64,000 nt of DNA from positions 62,001 through 126,000 of the forward strand of contig NZ_AUJP01000003.1 in assembly GCF_000424285.1 (NCBI RefSeq), read 5' to 3'. This stretch comes from Butyrivibrio sp. MB2005 (GTDB lineage Bacteria > Bacillota > Clostridia > Lachnospirales > Lachnospiraceae). Position 1 is the first letter of the stretch, and each line of letters begins with the position of its first letter. Shown piece after piece: positions 17,825 to 27,401 of the stretch. Both the position numbers and the translations under genes were made by a program. Under the pieces are notes generated by a model that worked only from the letters and a program-made list of their open reading frames with translations, was not told the origin of the DNA and ran no database searches.

Positions 17825-19072
17825 ATGAATTCACTTGGAATTTACATTCATATACCTTTTTGCATAAGAAAGTGTCTGTACTGCGACTTTCTCTCCTTTT
17901 CCAAGGGGAGAGCGCAGCAGGCACTTTATTTTGATGCTCTTGAAAAAGAGATTTTGATTGCGACTAAGGATTGCAGAGAATATGAAGTAGATTCTGTATT
18001 TTTTGGCGGAGGAACACCAACCTCTGTTGAACCGGAATGTATCGTGAGGATAATGAATGTCCTTAGAGATAATTTTCAGATAAAAAATGATGCTGAGATA
18101 ACCATGGAGTGTAACCCCGGAACGGCGGATTATGAAGCTTTAAAAAAATACAGGGAAGCAGGAATAAACAGGCTGAGCATAGGGCTTCAGTCAGCAAATG
18201 ATGAGGAGCTTAAAAGACTTGGCAGAATCCATGACAGGTCGATGTTTGAGGATTGTTATAAAAATGCAGTTAAGGCAGGCTTTGAGAACATAAATGTGGA
18301 CCTTATGAGCGCTCTTCCCGGTCAGTCTTTGGAGGCTTGGGAGGATAATCTGAGATATGTGTGCGACCTTGAACCTGCGCCGCAGCATATCTCTGCCTAC
18401 AGTCTTATCATCGAGGAGGGTACTCCTTTTTATGAGATGTATGGAGATGATAGCGAAGAAAACAGTATTGATTACGCATCGCATGTTCAGGCGGGCAGCC
18501 GCGATGACTGTAGGCTCCCTCTTCCCGATGAGGATACTGAGCGCAAGATGTATCATCGCACGGAGGAAATACTATCTGCCCATGGCTATCACAGGTATGA
18601 GATTTCCAATTACTCGGAAAATGGAAAAGAATGTAGCCATAATCTAAGATACTGGCAGGGCGGAGATTATCTTGGTGTCGGCCTTGGAGCAGCATCTTTG
18701 ATGAAGGGCGAAAGATTCCACAATACGTCTGATTTTGAAAGGTACATAGAAGTTTTGGGCAATGCTTTACCTGACAAAGTTGATGGCGATAATGACAGAG
18801 TGCAGCTCCTTTCTGATATCAGAGAAGATATAGAAAAGCTGGATGAAAAGGCCAAAATGGAAGAGTTTATGTTCCTGGGGCTTCGCCTTACAGAGGGAGT
18901 ATCCGCCAGTGAATTTAAAGACAGATTTGGAATAGAAATAGGAGAAGTATACGGAGATGTTATCGAGGATCTCCGGGAAAAAGAGCTCCTTGAATGGGAG
19001 GGAGATATGATTAGATTATCTTCCGCAGGGCTGGATGTCAGTAACTACTGCATGGCTGAATTTTTATTTTGA
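17825..19072 (+). CDS. hemW: HemW-type radical SAM heme chaperone
   Basis: A 415-residue radical SAM protein of the HemN/HemW family. It was formerly annotated as oxygen-independent coproporphyrinogen III oxidase, but is now seen as a heme-binding chaperone. The cluster motif is CIRKCLYCDF (Cys near 14, 18, 21), followed by FFGGGTPT and GLQSANDEELKRLGR. A segment of about 24 residues around HVQAGSRDDC, before LPDEDTERKMY, is longer than I expect for the family. The start at 17825 uses a GAGGG supplied by the REP-like element just upstream. Downstream, the HemW C-terminal domain is intact. Confidence 0.9.
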   Translation: MNSLGIYIHIPFCIRKCLYCDFLSFSKGRAQQALYFDALEKEILIATKDCREYEVDSVFFGGGTPTSVEPECIVRIMNVLRDNFQIKNDAEITMECNPGTADYEALKKYREAGINRLSIGLQSANDEELKRLGRIHDRSMFEDCYKNAVKAGFENINVDLMSALPGQSLEAWEDNLRYVCDLEPAPQHISAYSLIIEEGTPFYEMYGDDSEENSIDYASHVQAGSRDDCRLPLPDEDTERKMYHRTEEILSAHGYHRYEISNYSENGKECSHNLRYWQGGDYLGVGLGAASLMKGERFHNTSDFERYIEVLGNALPDKVDGDNDRVQLLSDIREDIEKLDEKAKMEEFMFLGLRLTEGVSASEFKDRFGIEIGEVYGDVIEDLREKELLEWEGDMIRLSSAGLDVSNYCMAEFLF

Positions 19073-19202
19073 GTAAGAGTGGCAGTTTGAGCCATTTAAT
19101 CCAAATTTAAGAATATTTAACGATAACTTCGTTGACAATTTTTTTTCTTTTCGACAAGATAATTATAGAAAAATATGCGCATGCAAATGCAAGGAGTGGA
19201 AA

Positions 19203-20264
19203 ATGTCAAGGATTGATGAGATTCTTAAAACAGCGAAAGAGGCAGGGGCATCAGATGTCCATATTACTGTAGGTATTCCGCCTAAGATGCGAGTAAACGG
19301 TAAGCTTATAGCTCTTGAAGGATATCAGAGAATGCTTCCCGATGATACCATGGAAGTTGCAAAGACCATCATGAGCGAAAAGCAGCTTGAGCTTTTAGAT
19401 GCCAACGGTCAGCATGATATGTCTTTTTCGGTTATGGGACTTGGACGTTTCAGACTTAATGTGTTTAAACAGAGAGGCTCTGTGGCTATGGCAATTCGTC
19501 TTGTTGCCACTGAGATACCGGATCCTGAGATTTTGGGAATCCCTCAGTCTGTAGTCAATCTTTATCAGAGACAGAGAGGGCTTGTGCTTGTAACAGGACC
19601 TACCGGTTCAGGAAAATCCACAACGCTTGCATCTATTATCGATAAGATAAACGACAACAGGGAAGCTCATATCATCACCCTTGAGGATCCTATTGAGTTT
19701 TTGTATCAGCACAATAAATCCATAGTAAATCAGCGAGAGGTTGGCCTTGATTCTGATAATTATGCCAATGCTTTAAGGGCTGCTTTAAGAGAAGATCCCG
19801 ACGTAATCCTTGTTGGAGAGATGAGAGACCTTGAGACTATAAGTACAGCTATAACTGCGGCTGAGACGGGACATCTGGTTCTTTCCACGCTGCATACCAT
19901 CGGAGCAGCAAGTACTGTGGACAGAATAATCGATGTTTTTCCGCCTCATCAGCAACAACAGATCCGTATTCAGCTGGCCAACGTTCTTGAAGCTGTTATC
20001 TCACAGCAGCTTATTCCTACAGCTGATGGTGATGCCAGAGTGGGAGCCTTCGAGGTTATGCATGTAAACAGTGCTGTCAGAAATATGATTCGTGAAGGTA
20101 AGACTCACCAGCTTATCACAATCATGCAGACAAACCGCAAGCAGGGCATGATCACCATGGATGATGCAATTGTTGAGCTGTGTAAGTCAGGCCAGATAAA
20201 TCGTGATATGGCTATACATTATGCTCAGGATCCTGAGACCATGCAGGCAAAAATTCTTAGATGA
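19203..20264 (+). CDS. pilT: PilT-type twitching motility / pilus retraction ATPase
   Basis: A 353-residue secretion-superfamily ATPase that powers retraction of type IV pili. It has Walker A GPTGSGKSTT (about 137), an Asp box, Walker B with ALREDPDVILVGEMRDLET, the His box and AIRLVA. The length is typical for PilT rather than PilB. The ribosome binding site is AAGGAG before ATG 19203. No other pilus gene is in the window, though comM and dprA follow, so a role in DNA-uptake pili is possible but unproven. It ends in a strong terminator at 20310-20366. Confidence 0.92.
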   Translation: MSRIDEILKTAKEAGASDVHITVGIPPKMRVNGKLIALEGYQRMLPDDTMEVAKTIMSEKQLELLDANGQHDMSFSVMGLGRFRLNVFKQRGSVAMAIRLVATEIPDPEILGIPQSVVNLYQRQRGLVLVTGPTGSGKSTTLASIIDKINDNREAHIITLEDPIEFLYQHNKSIVNQREVGLDSDNYANALRAALREDPDVILVGEMRDLETISTAITAAETGHLVLSTLHTIGAASTVDRIIDVFPPHQQQQIRIQLANVLEAVISQQLIPTADGDARVGAFEVMHVNSAVRNMIREGKTHQLITIMQTNRKQGMITMDDAIVELCKSGQINRDMAIHYAQDPETMQAKILR

Positions 20265-20309
20265 TTTTTTGCGGTGCAGTTTTTGTTCCGCAAAGTCAGT
20301 GTAAATAAG

Positions 20310-20366
20310 TGCAGGCAAATTTTCGGTATAGATTTATAATTGAAAATTTGCTTGCATTTCTTTTTC
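20310..20366 (+). terminator. Terminator after pilT
   Basis: TGCAGGCAAATTTTC (20310-20324) pairs with GAAAATTTGCTTGCA (20342-20356) with one mismatch, followed by TTTCTTTTTC. Confidence 0.8.
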
Positions 20367-20486
20367 TAATCGGTATAATAAAAAAGATTTCACGCGGAGA
20401 TTCTCCGTACAATTTTCCTTTATTTTTGGTGAATTAATTGGATTGACGGTCCTTTGGGGTACGTTTATGCCCTGAAAGGAGTTTAT

Positions 20487-22112
20487 ATGTTTAGTACAGT
20501 TGTTTCAGGTGCGGTGAAGGGGATTCAGCCGTATCTGATGCAGGTTGAGGTGGATGCTTCCGACGGACTTCCAATGTTCAATATGGTTGGCTTTGTAAGC
20601 GGAGAAGTTAGAGAAGCCTCAGAGAGGGTGAGAGTTGCCCTGAAAAATGCGGGATTTCCGATGCCGCCCATGAGAATTACGGTTAATCTGTCTCCGGCGG
20701 ATATAAGAAAATCCGGCATTGCGGTAGATCTCCCTGTGGCCTTGGGAATTCTTTGTGCCATGGGTGAGATAAATGAGAAGGCTCTTGAAAACACAGTGGT
20801 TATCGGCGAGCTTGGACTTGACGGAGAAGTGAAGGCGGTAAACGGTGTATTACCCATGGTTACCTATGCCTGGAAAAAGGGCTTCAAGACCTGCATTCTG
20901 CCCTACGATAATGCAAAAGAAGGCGCTGTTGTAAGAGGGATGAAGGTTATTGGAGTAAAGAATCTTCTTGAAACCATCAGCTACCTTACTGCTGATGCTG
21001 CTGAGCGTGACAGCGTAATTGAGCCGACAAACATCGACGTGAGCATGATGTTCAGGGATGCCGAGCCCGGTGATAAGTATCTGAGGGGGATGGATTTTTC
21101 TGAAATAAACGGGCAGGCTGCGGTGAAAAGAGCAGTGGAAATTGCTGTGTCCGGATATCATCACATACTTATAGTTGGTCCTCCGGGATCGGGGAAAAGT
21201 ATGATTGCCAAGAGGATTCCCGGGATAATGCCACCCTTATCAGAGGATGAGAGCCTCGAAGTATCCTCAATCTACAGCGTGGCAGGGATGCTTAAAAAGG
21301 GAGAGGCGCTGGTCACAAGAAGACCATTTATGAGTCCTCATCATTCCATAACGGAATCGGCTCTGACGGGAGGCGGAACAATACCTCATCCGGGAGTCAT
21401 TTCACTGGCTCACAGAGGTGTTCTTTTCCTGGATGAGATGACAGAATTTAAGAGAAATACACTTAATCTTTTGCGGCAGCCCCTTGAAGACAGGGAGGTT
21501 CATGTGGCAAGAAGCGGAGGCAATTTTGCATACCCTGCCGACATGCTTTTGGTAGGCGCCATGAACCCCTGCCCTTGCGGATATTATCCCGATCTGAATA
21601 AATGCAGATGCTCGGAAAATGAGATATCCAGATATCTTGGAAGAATTTCAGGTCCTATTTTAGACCGAATAGATATAAGTGTCGAAGCTGCCAAAATTGA
21701 TGTGGGCGAGCTTAGCCATGATAATCACTGCAACGAGAGCAGCGCCGAGATCAGGAAGCGCGTGCTTAAGGCCATGGATATCCAAAAGAACAGGTTTAAG
21801 GATGAAGGCATAAGATTCAATTCTGAGATGAGCCCTTCCCAGATAGGAAAATATTGCAGACTTGGAATTAAAGAACAGAGATTGATGGAGCAGATTTTTA
21901 ATACTATGGATCTTTCTGCCAGGGCGTATCATAAGGTTCTCCGTGTGGCAAGAACTATAGCAGATCTTGATGGGAGCGAGCTTATTGAAACAAGGCATAT
22001 TACTGAGGCTGCGTGCTATAGGATGACGGATTCCAAATATTGGAATAAGCAGAGTACCCGGGGAAAAGATGATACGCCTGTAAAGATTATTAAGAGCAGG
22101 AGGGCAGGATAA
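20487..22112 (+). CDS. comM: YifB/ComM-family Mg-chelatase-like AAA+ ATPase
   Basis: A 541-residue AAA+ protein; ComM homologues act as branch-migration helicases in natural transformation. The start is ATG 20487 with GAAAGGAG upstream, and the longer TTG frame is rejected. The N-terminal Lon-like S5 domain is seen (VALKNAGFPMPPMRITVNL). Walker A is GPPGSGKSMIAKR and Walker B is GVLFLDEMTEF. A Cys set around GAMNPCPCGYYPD and CRCSENEI suggests zinc binding, and the C-terminal Mg-chelatase domain is complete. The stop overlaps dprA by one base, an expected competence-related pairing. Confidence 0.93.
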   Translation: MFSTVVSGAVKGIQPYLMQVEVDASDGLPMFNMVGFVSGEVREASERVRVALKNAGFPMPPMRITVNLSPADIRKSGIAVDLPVALGILCAMGEINEKALENTVVIGELGLDGEVKAVNGVLPMVTYAWKKGFKTCILPYDNAKEGAVVRGMKVIGVKNLLETISYLTADAAERDSVIEPTNIDVSMMFRDAEPGDKYLRGMDFSEINGQAAVKRAVEIAVSGYHHILIVGPPGSGKSMIAKRIPGIMPPLSEDESLEVSSIYSVAGMLKKGEALVTRRPFMSPHHSITESALTGGGTIPHPGVISLAHRGVLFLDEMTEFKRNTLNLLRQPLEDREVHVARSGGNFAYPADMLLVGAMNPCPCGYYPDLNKCRCSENEISRYLGRISGPILDRIDISVEAAKIDVGELSHDNHCNESSAEIRKRVLKAMDIQKNRFKDEGIRFNSEMSPSQIGKYCRLGIKEQRLMEQIFNTMDLSARAYHKVLRVARTIADLDGSELIETRHITEAACYRMTDSKYWNKQSTRGKDDTPVKIIKSRRAG

Positions 22113-23341
22113 TGGCATATTGCGGGATCGGTAAAAATGGCCCGAAAGCATCTGATGAGGTCAAATATGCATATATGCTCCATAGCATTCCGGGCTTTGG
22201 GAATAAAACTCTTTTTATGCTCTATGAAGAATTTGGAAGCTGCAGTGAGATATATAACGCGGCTGATAAGGACATCAGAAAGATTCTTACTGCCAAACAA
22301 TGCAGAGCCTTTGAAACAGCGAAAAGAGAATTTGATGTAGAGGGTGAATATGAATTTCTTTATAACAGAGGGATCGATTTTTATCCTTACTTTTCCGGAG
22401 AATATCCAAGGCGTCTTAAGGATATCCCCGATCCGCCCTTTGGGCTATATTGCGCCGGGAAATTACCTGATGAGCTGCGGCCCTCCGTTTCGATAATAGG
22501 AGCGCGAAACAGTTCTGAATATGGGAAATATGCTGCAAGGCTTTTTGGTGAAAAGTTGGCACTTGCGGGAGTCCAGGTTATAAGCGGCATGGCAAGAGGA
22601 ATTGACGGTATTGCACAAAGAGCGGCAGTAGACGTAGATGGAGAATCCTTTGGGATCCTTGGAAGCGGTGTTGATGTATGTTATCCCGAGGAAAACAGAC
22701 CTTTGTATGATGCTCTTATTTCGACGGGTGGTGTCATCTCTGAATATGTTCCGGGGACATTGCCAAAGCCTCAGTTTTTTCCGCCAAGAAACAGGATTAT
22801 CAGCGGGCTTTCCGATGCGGTGATAGTCATAGAGGCGAGGCAGAAAAGCGGAACACTTATCACTGTTGATATGGCACTGGATCAGGGAAGGGAGGTTTTT
22901 GCCCTGCCAGGTAGAATCTGTGACAACTTAAGTAGCGGATGTAATCAGCTTATAAGGCAGGGAGCGAATATTGCCACTTCTCCGGAAGACGTTGTGGAAT
23001 TTCTAAGAAGAAAGCTTATAGGAGATGCAGGTGTAATTTCGAAGGAAAAGGATGGAGGGTTCGAAATTAATTCAGAGCGTACTGCCCCGGATTATAAAGT
23101 TTCCATTAAAGATAAGACTGAAAATAGCGCAACTGCGCCACTTGTTCCGCTAAGCGATGAGCAACAAAAAGTGTATTCGGAAATGGATTTTTATCCGCAG
23201 ACTTCAACTGCCATTTATGACAAAATGGCCGCAAAGGGCATAAACATGGGAATCTCGGAGGTTATGAATATCCTTGTTGAACTTTGTATCATGGGGATAG
23301 CAGCCGGAAACGGAGGAGGTTTTTGTAAAAAAATAACCTAA
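22112..23341 (+). CDS. dprA: DNA-processing protein DprA
   Basis: A 409-residue DprA/Smf protein, which loads RecA on incoming single-stranded DNA. An N-terminal helix-hairpin-helix-like part (MLHSIPGFGNKTL) is followed by the Rossmann-like core with VSIIGARNSSEYG, SGMARGIDGIAQ, GILGSGVDVCYP and SEYVPGT, and a C-terminal winged-helix (about 345-405). The ATG overlaps the comM stop and AGGAT lies before it. With pilT upstream this is a partial competence gene set. No terminator is visible after the stop; the next 250 bases hold the regulatory region of the sugar transporter. Confidence 0.95.
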   Translation: MAYCGIGKNGPKASDEVKYAYMLHSIPGFGNKTLFMLYEEFGSCSEIYNAADKDIRKILTAKQCRAFETAKREFDVEGEYEFLYNRGIDFYPYFSGEYPRRLKDIPDPPFGLYCAGKLPDELRPSVSIIGARNSSEYGKYAARLFGEKLALAGVQVISGMARGIDGIAQRAAVDVDGESFGILGSGVDVCYPEENRPLYDALISTGGVISEYVPGTLPKPQFFPPRNRIISGLSDAVIVIEARQKSGTLITVDMALDQGREVFALPGRICDNLSSGCNQLIRQGANIATSPEDVVEFLRRKLIGDAGVISKEKDGGFEINSERTAPDYKVSIKDKTENSATAPLVPLSDEQQKVYSEMDFYPQTSTAIYDKMAAKGINMGISEVMNILVELCIMGIAAGNGGGFCKKIT

Positions 23342-23355
23342 TTAAAATATCAAAC

Positions 23356-23367
23356 GGAAACGTTTCC
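23356..23367 (+). promoter_or_regulatory. LacI/CcpA-type operator 1
   Basis: The perfect palindrome GGAAACGTTTCC lies about 130 bases upstream of the promoter. It matches the core shared by LacI-family operators and cre sites. Candidate binders are the LacI regulator at 27438-28433 or CcpA. Confidence 0.65.
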
Positions 23368-23416
23368 AACACAGTAATAGAGCTAAGACAAACGGTTGCG
23401 CACACACATTTGCCGT

Positions 23417-23428
23417 GTAAACGTTTCC
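23417..23428 (+). promoter_or_regulatory. LacI/CcpA-type operator 2
   Basis: GTAAACGTTTCC is nearly identical to operator 1 and lies 61 bases downstream of it. A weaker third copy (GAAAACGTTTTT) is at 23457-23468. Three near-palindromes about 40-60 bases apart suggest cooperative repression or looping. Confidence 0.6.
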
Positions 23429-23488
23429 GGTAATGAATTTGTGCAATATGTATAAGGAAAACGTTTTTCTTTTATGAGAAAATCACTA

Positions 23489-23517
23489 TTGACGATAAAA
23501 AAGCACAGACTTACAAT
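23489..23517 (+). promoter_or_regulatory. Promoter of the sugar ABC transporter operon
   Basis: TTGACG (23489-23494), a 17-base spacer and TACAAT (23512-23517). It is followed by two TTGCGCAA palindromes (23536-23543 and 23552-23559) in the early transcribed region; a related TTGCGCA is at 23396. These form a second candidate operator class distinct from the AAACGTTT sites. Confidence 0.75.
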
Positions 23518-23592
23518 GTGTTCAAGAGCAACCGATTGCGCAAATTAATCATTGCGCAACAAAAAACGGTAATAAACGGAGGAAAAAGTAAA

Positions 23593-24963
23593 ATGAAAAA
23601 GAAATTGGTATCAGTTTTGATGGCAACAGCTATGACTGCATCACTGCTTGCAGGATGCGGCGGCGCAGCCGACACAGCAGCAGATACTGCTGAGAGCACT
23701 GCAGATGCAGTAGAGGAGACTGCAGAAGAGGCAACAGAAGCAGTTGAAGAAACAACTGAAGATGCAGCAGAAGCAGTTGAAGAAGCTACAGAAGATGTTG
23801 CAGAAGCAGCAGATGACACAGATTACGGCACAGGCGAGATCAAGATCTGGGTTGCTGACAACGTAGTTGATTTCACAAAGGAGCAGTTCGATAAGTTTAT
23901 CGAAGCTAACCCTCAGTTCGCTGGATACACAGCAACAGTTGAGGCTGTAGGTGAAGGCGATGCAGCAAGCAACATGATCACAGACGTAACAGCAGGTGCT
24001 GATATTTATGGTTTCGCTCAGGACCAGACAGCAAGACTTGTTGCAGCAGGTGCTCTTGAGGAGGTTGCTCCTGAGAACGTTGATGCAATCAAGAGTGAGA
24101 ACGCAGCAGGTGCTGTAACAGCAGCAACAGTTGGTGACACACTTTATTCTTATCCTGAGACAGCAGATAACGGATATTTCCTTTACTATGATAAGAGCGT
24201 TGTAACAGATCCTTCTACTCTTGAGGGCATCCTTGAGCAGTGCGAAGCAGCTGGTAAGAACTTCTACATGGATCTTACAGGTTGGTATCAGGTAGCATTC
24301 TTCTTCGGAACAGGCTGCACACTTACATACGAGTCTGACAATGATGGTAACTTCACAGCATGTGATTGTAACTATGATTCAGAAGAAGGTCTTGTAGCTC
24401 TTAAAGAGATGATCGAAGTTGCTTCTTCTAAGGCTTTCCAGCCCGGTTCTTCTGCAGGCGATGCAGTTGACTACGCAGCAATCATCGATGGTACATGGGA
24501 TGCAGATGTTGTTAAGGCAGCACTTGGCGACAACTACGCTTGCGCTAAGCTTCCTACATTCACAGGTTCTGACGGCAAGAGCTATCAGATGAGCGGCTTC
24601 AATGGCTGCAAGCTCATCGGTGTTAAGCCTCAGGAAGATGAGAACAAGCTTGCTGTATGTGATGCACTTGCTCAGTACCTCACAAGCGAAGAAGTTCAGC
24701 TTGCTAGATACAATGCAGTAGGTTGGGGCCCTTCAAACCTCAAGGCTCAGGAAGATCCATCAGTTAAGGCTGACGAAGCTCTTTCAGCACTTTCAGAGCA
24801 GTTCGCATTCACAATTCCTCAGGGTCAGTATCCTGGTGACTACTGGTCAAACGCAGAGGCACTTGCTGGTGACGTAACAGACAAGTTCCAGAGCGCATCT
24901 GATGATGACCTCAAGGCAGCACTTGCTACATTCCAGGAGACAGTAGTAGGTCTTGCTCAGTAA
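23593..24963 (+). CDS. Extracellular sugar-binding lipoprotein (MalE-like, CUT1 family)
   Basis: A 456-residue solute-binding protein of a carbohydrate ABC importer. The start is ATG 23593 after GGAGGAAAAAG. The signal peptide ends in the lipobox LLAGC (Cys near 23), so it is lipid-anchored. Next is a linker of about 40 Ala/Glu/Thr-rich residues, then the binding domain from about GEIKIWVADN. Codon use is strongly biased, suggesting high expression. The permeases at 25126 and 26526, the LacI regulator and the GH35 enzyme downstream make a beta-galactoside the likeliest cargo. Maltose is the generic family label and cannot be excluded. A hairpin and a terminator follow. Confidence 0.88.
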   Translation: MKKKLVSVLMATAMTASLLAGCGGAADTAADTAESTADAVEETAEEATEAVEETTEDAAEAVEEATEDVAEAADDTDYGTGEIKIWVADNVVDFTKEQFDKFIEANPQFAGYTATVEAVGEGDAASNMITDVTAGADIYGFAQDQTARLVAAGALEEVAPENVDAIKSENAAGAVTAATVGDTLYSYPETADNGYFLYYDKSVVTDPSTLEGILEQCEAAGKNFYMDLTGWYQVAFFFGTGCTLTYESDNDGNFTACDCNYDSEEGLVALKEMIEVASSKAFQPGSSAGDAVDYAAIIDGTWDADVVKAALGDNYACAKLPTFTGSDGKSYQMSGFNGCKLIGVKPQEDENKLAVCDALAQYLTSEEVQLARYNAVGWGPSNLKAQEDPSVKADEALSALSEQFAFTIPQGQYPGDYWSNAEALAGDVTDKFQSASDDDLKAALATFQETVVGLAQ

Positions 24964-24970
24964 AACTGAT

Positions 24971-24999
24971 GACTTAGCGAGGTTTTGTCGAGCTTAGTC
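24971..24999 (+). repeat. Copy B of the repeat family: hairpin I only, after the binding-protein gene
   Basis: GACT-T-AGC pairs with GCT-T-AGTC around a GAGGTTTTGTCGA-like loop, starting 8 bases after the stop. Compared with copies C and D, the GGC/GCC pairs are changed to AGC/GCT, which preserves pairing. Only the first hairpin is present. Confidence 0.75.
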
Positions 25000-25032
25000 A
25001 GAAGTTTGTAAAAACAATACCTTGAAAAATTC

Positions 25033-25069
25033 AAACCGGCAGGAGCTTTTGCCTTCTGCCGGTTTTTTA
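25033..25069 (+). terminator. Terminator-like hairpin between binding-protein and permease genes
   Basis: AACCGGCAG (25034-25042) and CTGCCGGTT (25056-25064) form a 9-bp stem followed by a T run. Partial termination here would make much more binding protein than permease. Confidence 0.8.
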
Positions 25070-25125
25070 GAAGGAATGCTGAAAATACTTGGTTGTGTGG
25101 GAACGCAAGAGCGGAGGAGAACGCT

Positions 25126-26526
25126 ATGAGCAGTGATAATGCGTCTAATTCGAAACAGAATCCTGTTAGCAGATTTTTTTCGATTTTGGTAAATGACCTC
25201 AAAGAGATCGGGGTCACATTTAAAGAGGGCGATTGGAAAACAAAACTCTCATTTTTGATTATGGGTATCGGACCGATACTCAGGGGACAGACCTTAAGAG
25301 GCCTTATGTATCTTGTTGTTGAGATTTTATTCTTTGTGTTCCTTGGAGCTTTTGGTGGTAAATATTTTTCCAAGCTGGGAACCCTTGGTGTAATCGAGAC
25401 AACTAAAAAGCGCAGAAAAATAGTTTATGGAGATCATTCATTCCTTATTCTTTTGTTTGGTCTTCTTACTCTTATTTTTATTGTATTCATTATTTTCTTG
25501 TGGAGAATGAACATCAAAGAGAACAGAAAGGAAGAGCTTGCACTTAAACAGGGCAAGAAGCTTCCCGGAAACAGAGCAGATTTCATGTCTCTCTTTGATT
25601 CTAATTTTGATAAAACATTGTTGGCACTTCCGGTAACAGGTGTATTTGCCTTCACCGTTTTGCCAATCATTTTCATGATATGTGTTGCTTTCACCAATTA
25701 TGATGCGACACATCAGGCACCGACCAAGCTGTTCACATGGGTTGGACTTGCCAACTTCAAGAATCTGTTTTCATTTGGAAAAAGCGGATTCGGTAGTACA
25801 TTCGTAAGTGTACTTCTCTGGACACTGGTTTGGGCTTTTCTTGCAACGTTTATCGACTATTTCCTTGGAATAGCTGTTGCAATCCTTATTAACAAAAAGG
25901 GAATCAAATTTAAAAAGTTCTGGCGTACCTGTCTTGTTATGACCATCGCTATTCCTCAGTTTGTTAGTCTTTTGTATGTGGCAAAGATGTTCGATAACGC
26001 AGGTATCATCAATGCTACACTTTTGAAGCTTGGAATAATAAAGAGCGCGATTCCCTTCTGGACAAATCCATGGCTTGCCAAGATTACAATTGTAGTAGTA
26101 AATATCTGGATCGGTATTCCTTATCTTATGCTTATGGCTACAGGTCTTCTTATGAATATTCCTGAGGATCTTTATGAAAGTGCCAAGATCGACGGCGCTA
26201 CACCATGGCAGATGTTCAAGAATATCACAATGCCGTACATGCTTTTCGTAACAGGACCGTACCTTCTGACATCATATACAGGTAACCTTAATAACTTTAA
26301 CGTTATCTATCTTTTGACAGGTGGCGGACCGAAGTCCATGAGTTATGCAGGAGGTGCAGGTGGTACAGACCTTCTGGTTACATGGCTTTATAAGATGACC
26401 ATCAATGACACAGATTATAAGATGGCCGCTGTAATAGGTATCATGGTATTCGTTGTTACGGCTATAATCATGCTTTCTGTATATCGCATGCTGCCGTCAG
26501 TAAAGGATGAGGAGGGATTCCAGTAA
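25126..26526 (+). CDS. Sugar ABC transporter permease (MalF/GanP-like)
   Basis: A 466-residue membrane protein of the importer. ATG 25126 follows GGAGGAG; the longer frame start is rejected. It has an extra N-terminal part with two to three membrane helices before the core, as in MalF and GanP. The core has about six helices and the ATPase-coupling EAA loop YESAKIDGATPWQMFKNIT. The next gene starts one base inside its stop. No ATP-binding subunit is encoded nearby, so a shared MsmX-type ATPase elsewhere is expected. Confidence 0.88.
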   Translation: MSSDNASNSKQNPVSRFFSILVNDLKEIGVTFKEGDWKTKLSFLIMGIGPILRGQTLRGLMYLVVEILFFVFLGAFGGKYFSKLGTLGVIETTKKRRKIVYGDHSFLILLFGLLTLIFIVFIIFLWRMNIKENRKEELALKQGKKLPGNRADFMSLFDSNFDKTLLALPVTGVFAFTVLPIIFMICVAFTNYDATHQAPTKLFTWVGLANFKNLFSFGKSGFGSTFVSVLLWTLVWAFLATFIDYFLGIAVAILINKKGIKFKKFWRTCLVMTIAIPQFVSLLYVAKMFDNAGIINATLLKLGIIKSAIPFWTNPWLAKITIVVVNIWIGIPYLMLMATGLLMNIPEDLYESAKIDGATPWQMFKNITMPYMLFVTGPYLLTSYTGNLNNFNVIYLLTGGGPKSMSYAGGAGGTDLLVTWLYKMTINDTDYKMAAVIGIMVFVVTAIIMLSVYRMLPSVKDEEGFQ

Positions 26527-27401
26527 TGGCAAAAGAAACTTCAATGAAAAAGAAACGTGCCATTAGCAACGCTCTTGCTTATCTGGCACTTACAATCATC
26601 GTAATAATATGGCTGTTCCCTTTTGTGGGACTGGTACTTGGAAGCTTCAGATCATATCTTCCTGAGGTTGAGTACGGCGGAATTGTTGGTTATATCGTTC
26701 CCAAGACTTTCTCTTTGGACAACTACAGATTCGTTCTTGGAAATGAGACCAACTTTAAGAGATGGTATCTCAATACGGTTATTATTGCTACATGCGTGTC
26801 TGTTCTTCAGACTATCATCGTACTTTGCGTAAGCTATGCTCTTAGCCGTATGAGATTCTACGGAAGAACTGCACTTATGAAGTTCTGGTTGGTACTTGGA
26901 ATGTTCCCGGGCTTCCTTACAATGATCTGTCTGTACTTCCTGCTTAAGCAGATGGGACTTACTCAGGCCGGAGCAATTCCCGGATTGATCCTTGTATCTG
27001 TAGCAAGCTCAGGTATGGGTTACTACGTATGTAAGGGATATTTTGATACTATTCCCAAGGCACTGGATGAAGCTGCCCGTATCGATGGCGCTTCCAGAGC
27101 AAGAGTATTCTTTACAATGACACTTCCCATGAGTAAGCCCATCATCATTTACACAATGCTGGTAGCTTTCATGGCACCCTGGAATGATTATGTATTTGCT
27201 TCCTACATCGCATTTGGACATGATAAGAGCTACAACGTAGCCGTTTCCATGTACAGATGGATGAATACAGGAGACTATCAGGGGTACTTTACAAGATTCT
27301 GTGCCGGCGGCGTACTTGTTGCCATTCCGGTTACACTTTTGTTCCTGTTCCTGCAGAAGTACTATGTTGAAGGTGTTACCGGCGGTGCGGTAAAGGGCTA
27401 A
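26526..27401 (+). CDS. Sugar ABC transporter permease (MalG/GanQ-like)
   Basis: A 291-residue inner-membrane partner of the MalF-type permease with six predicted helices and the EAA loop ALDEAARIDGASRARVF. The ATG overlaps the previous stop by one base (TAATG). The last codons and stop lie at the edge of a remnant of the repeat element (27395-27413). The 36-base gap to the LacI gene suggests co-transcription. Confidence 0.9.
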   Translation: MAKETSMKKKRAISNALAYLALTIIVIIWLFPFVGLVLGSFRSYLPEVEYGGIVGYIVPKTFSLDNYRFVLGNETNFKRWYLNTVIIATCVSVLQTIIVLCVSYALSRMRFYGRTALMKFWLVLGMFPGFLTMICLYFLLKQMGLTQAGAIPGLILVSVASSGMGYYVCKGYFDTIPKALDEAARIDGASRARVFFTMTLPMSKPIIIYTMLVAFMAPWNDYVFASYIAFGHDKSYNVAVSMYRWMNTGDYQGYFTRFCAGGVLVAIPVTLLFLFLQKYYVEGVTGGAVKG

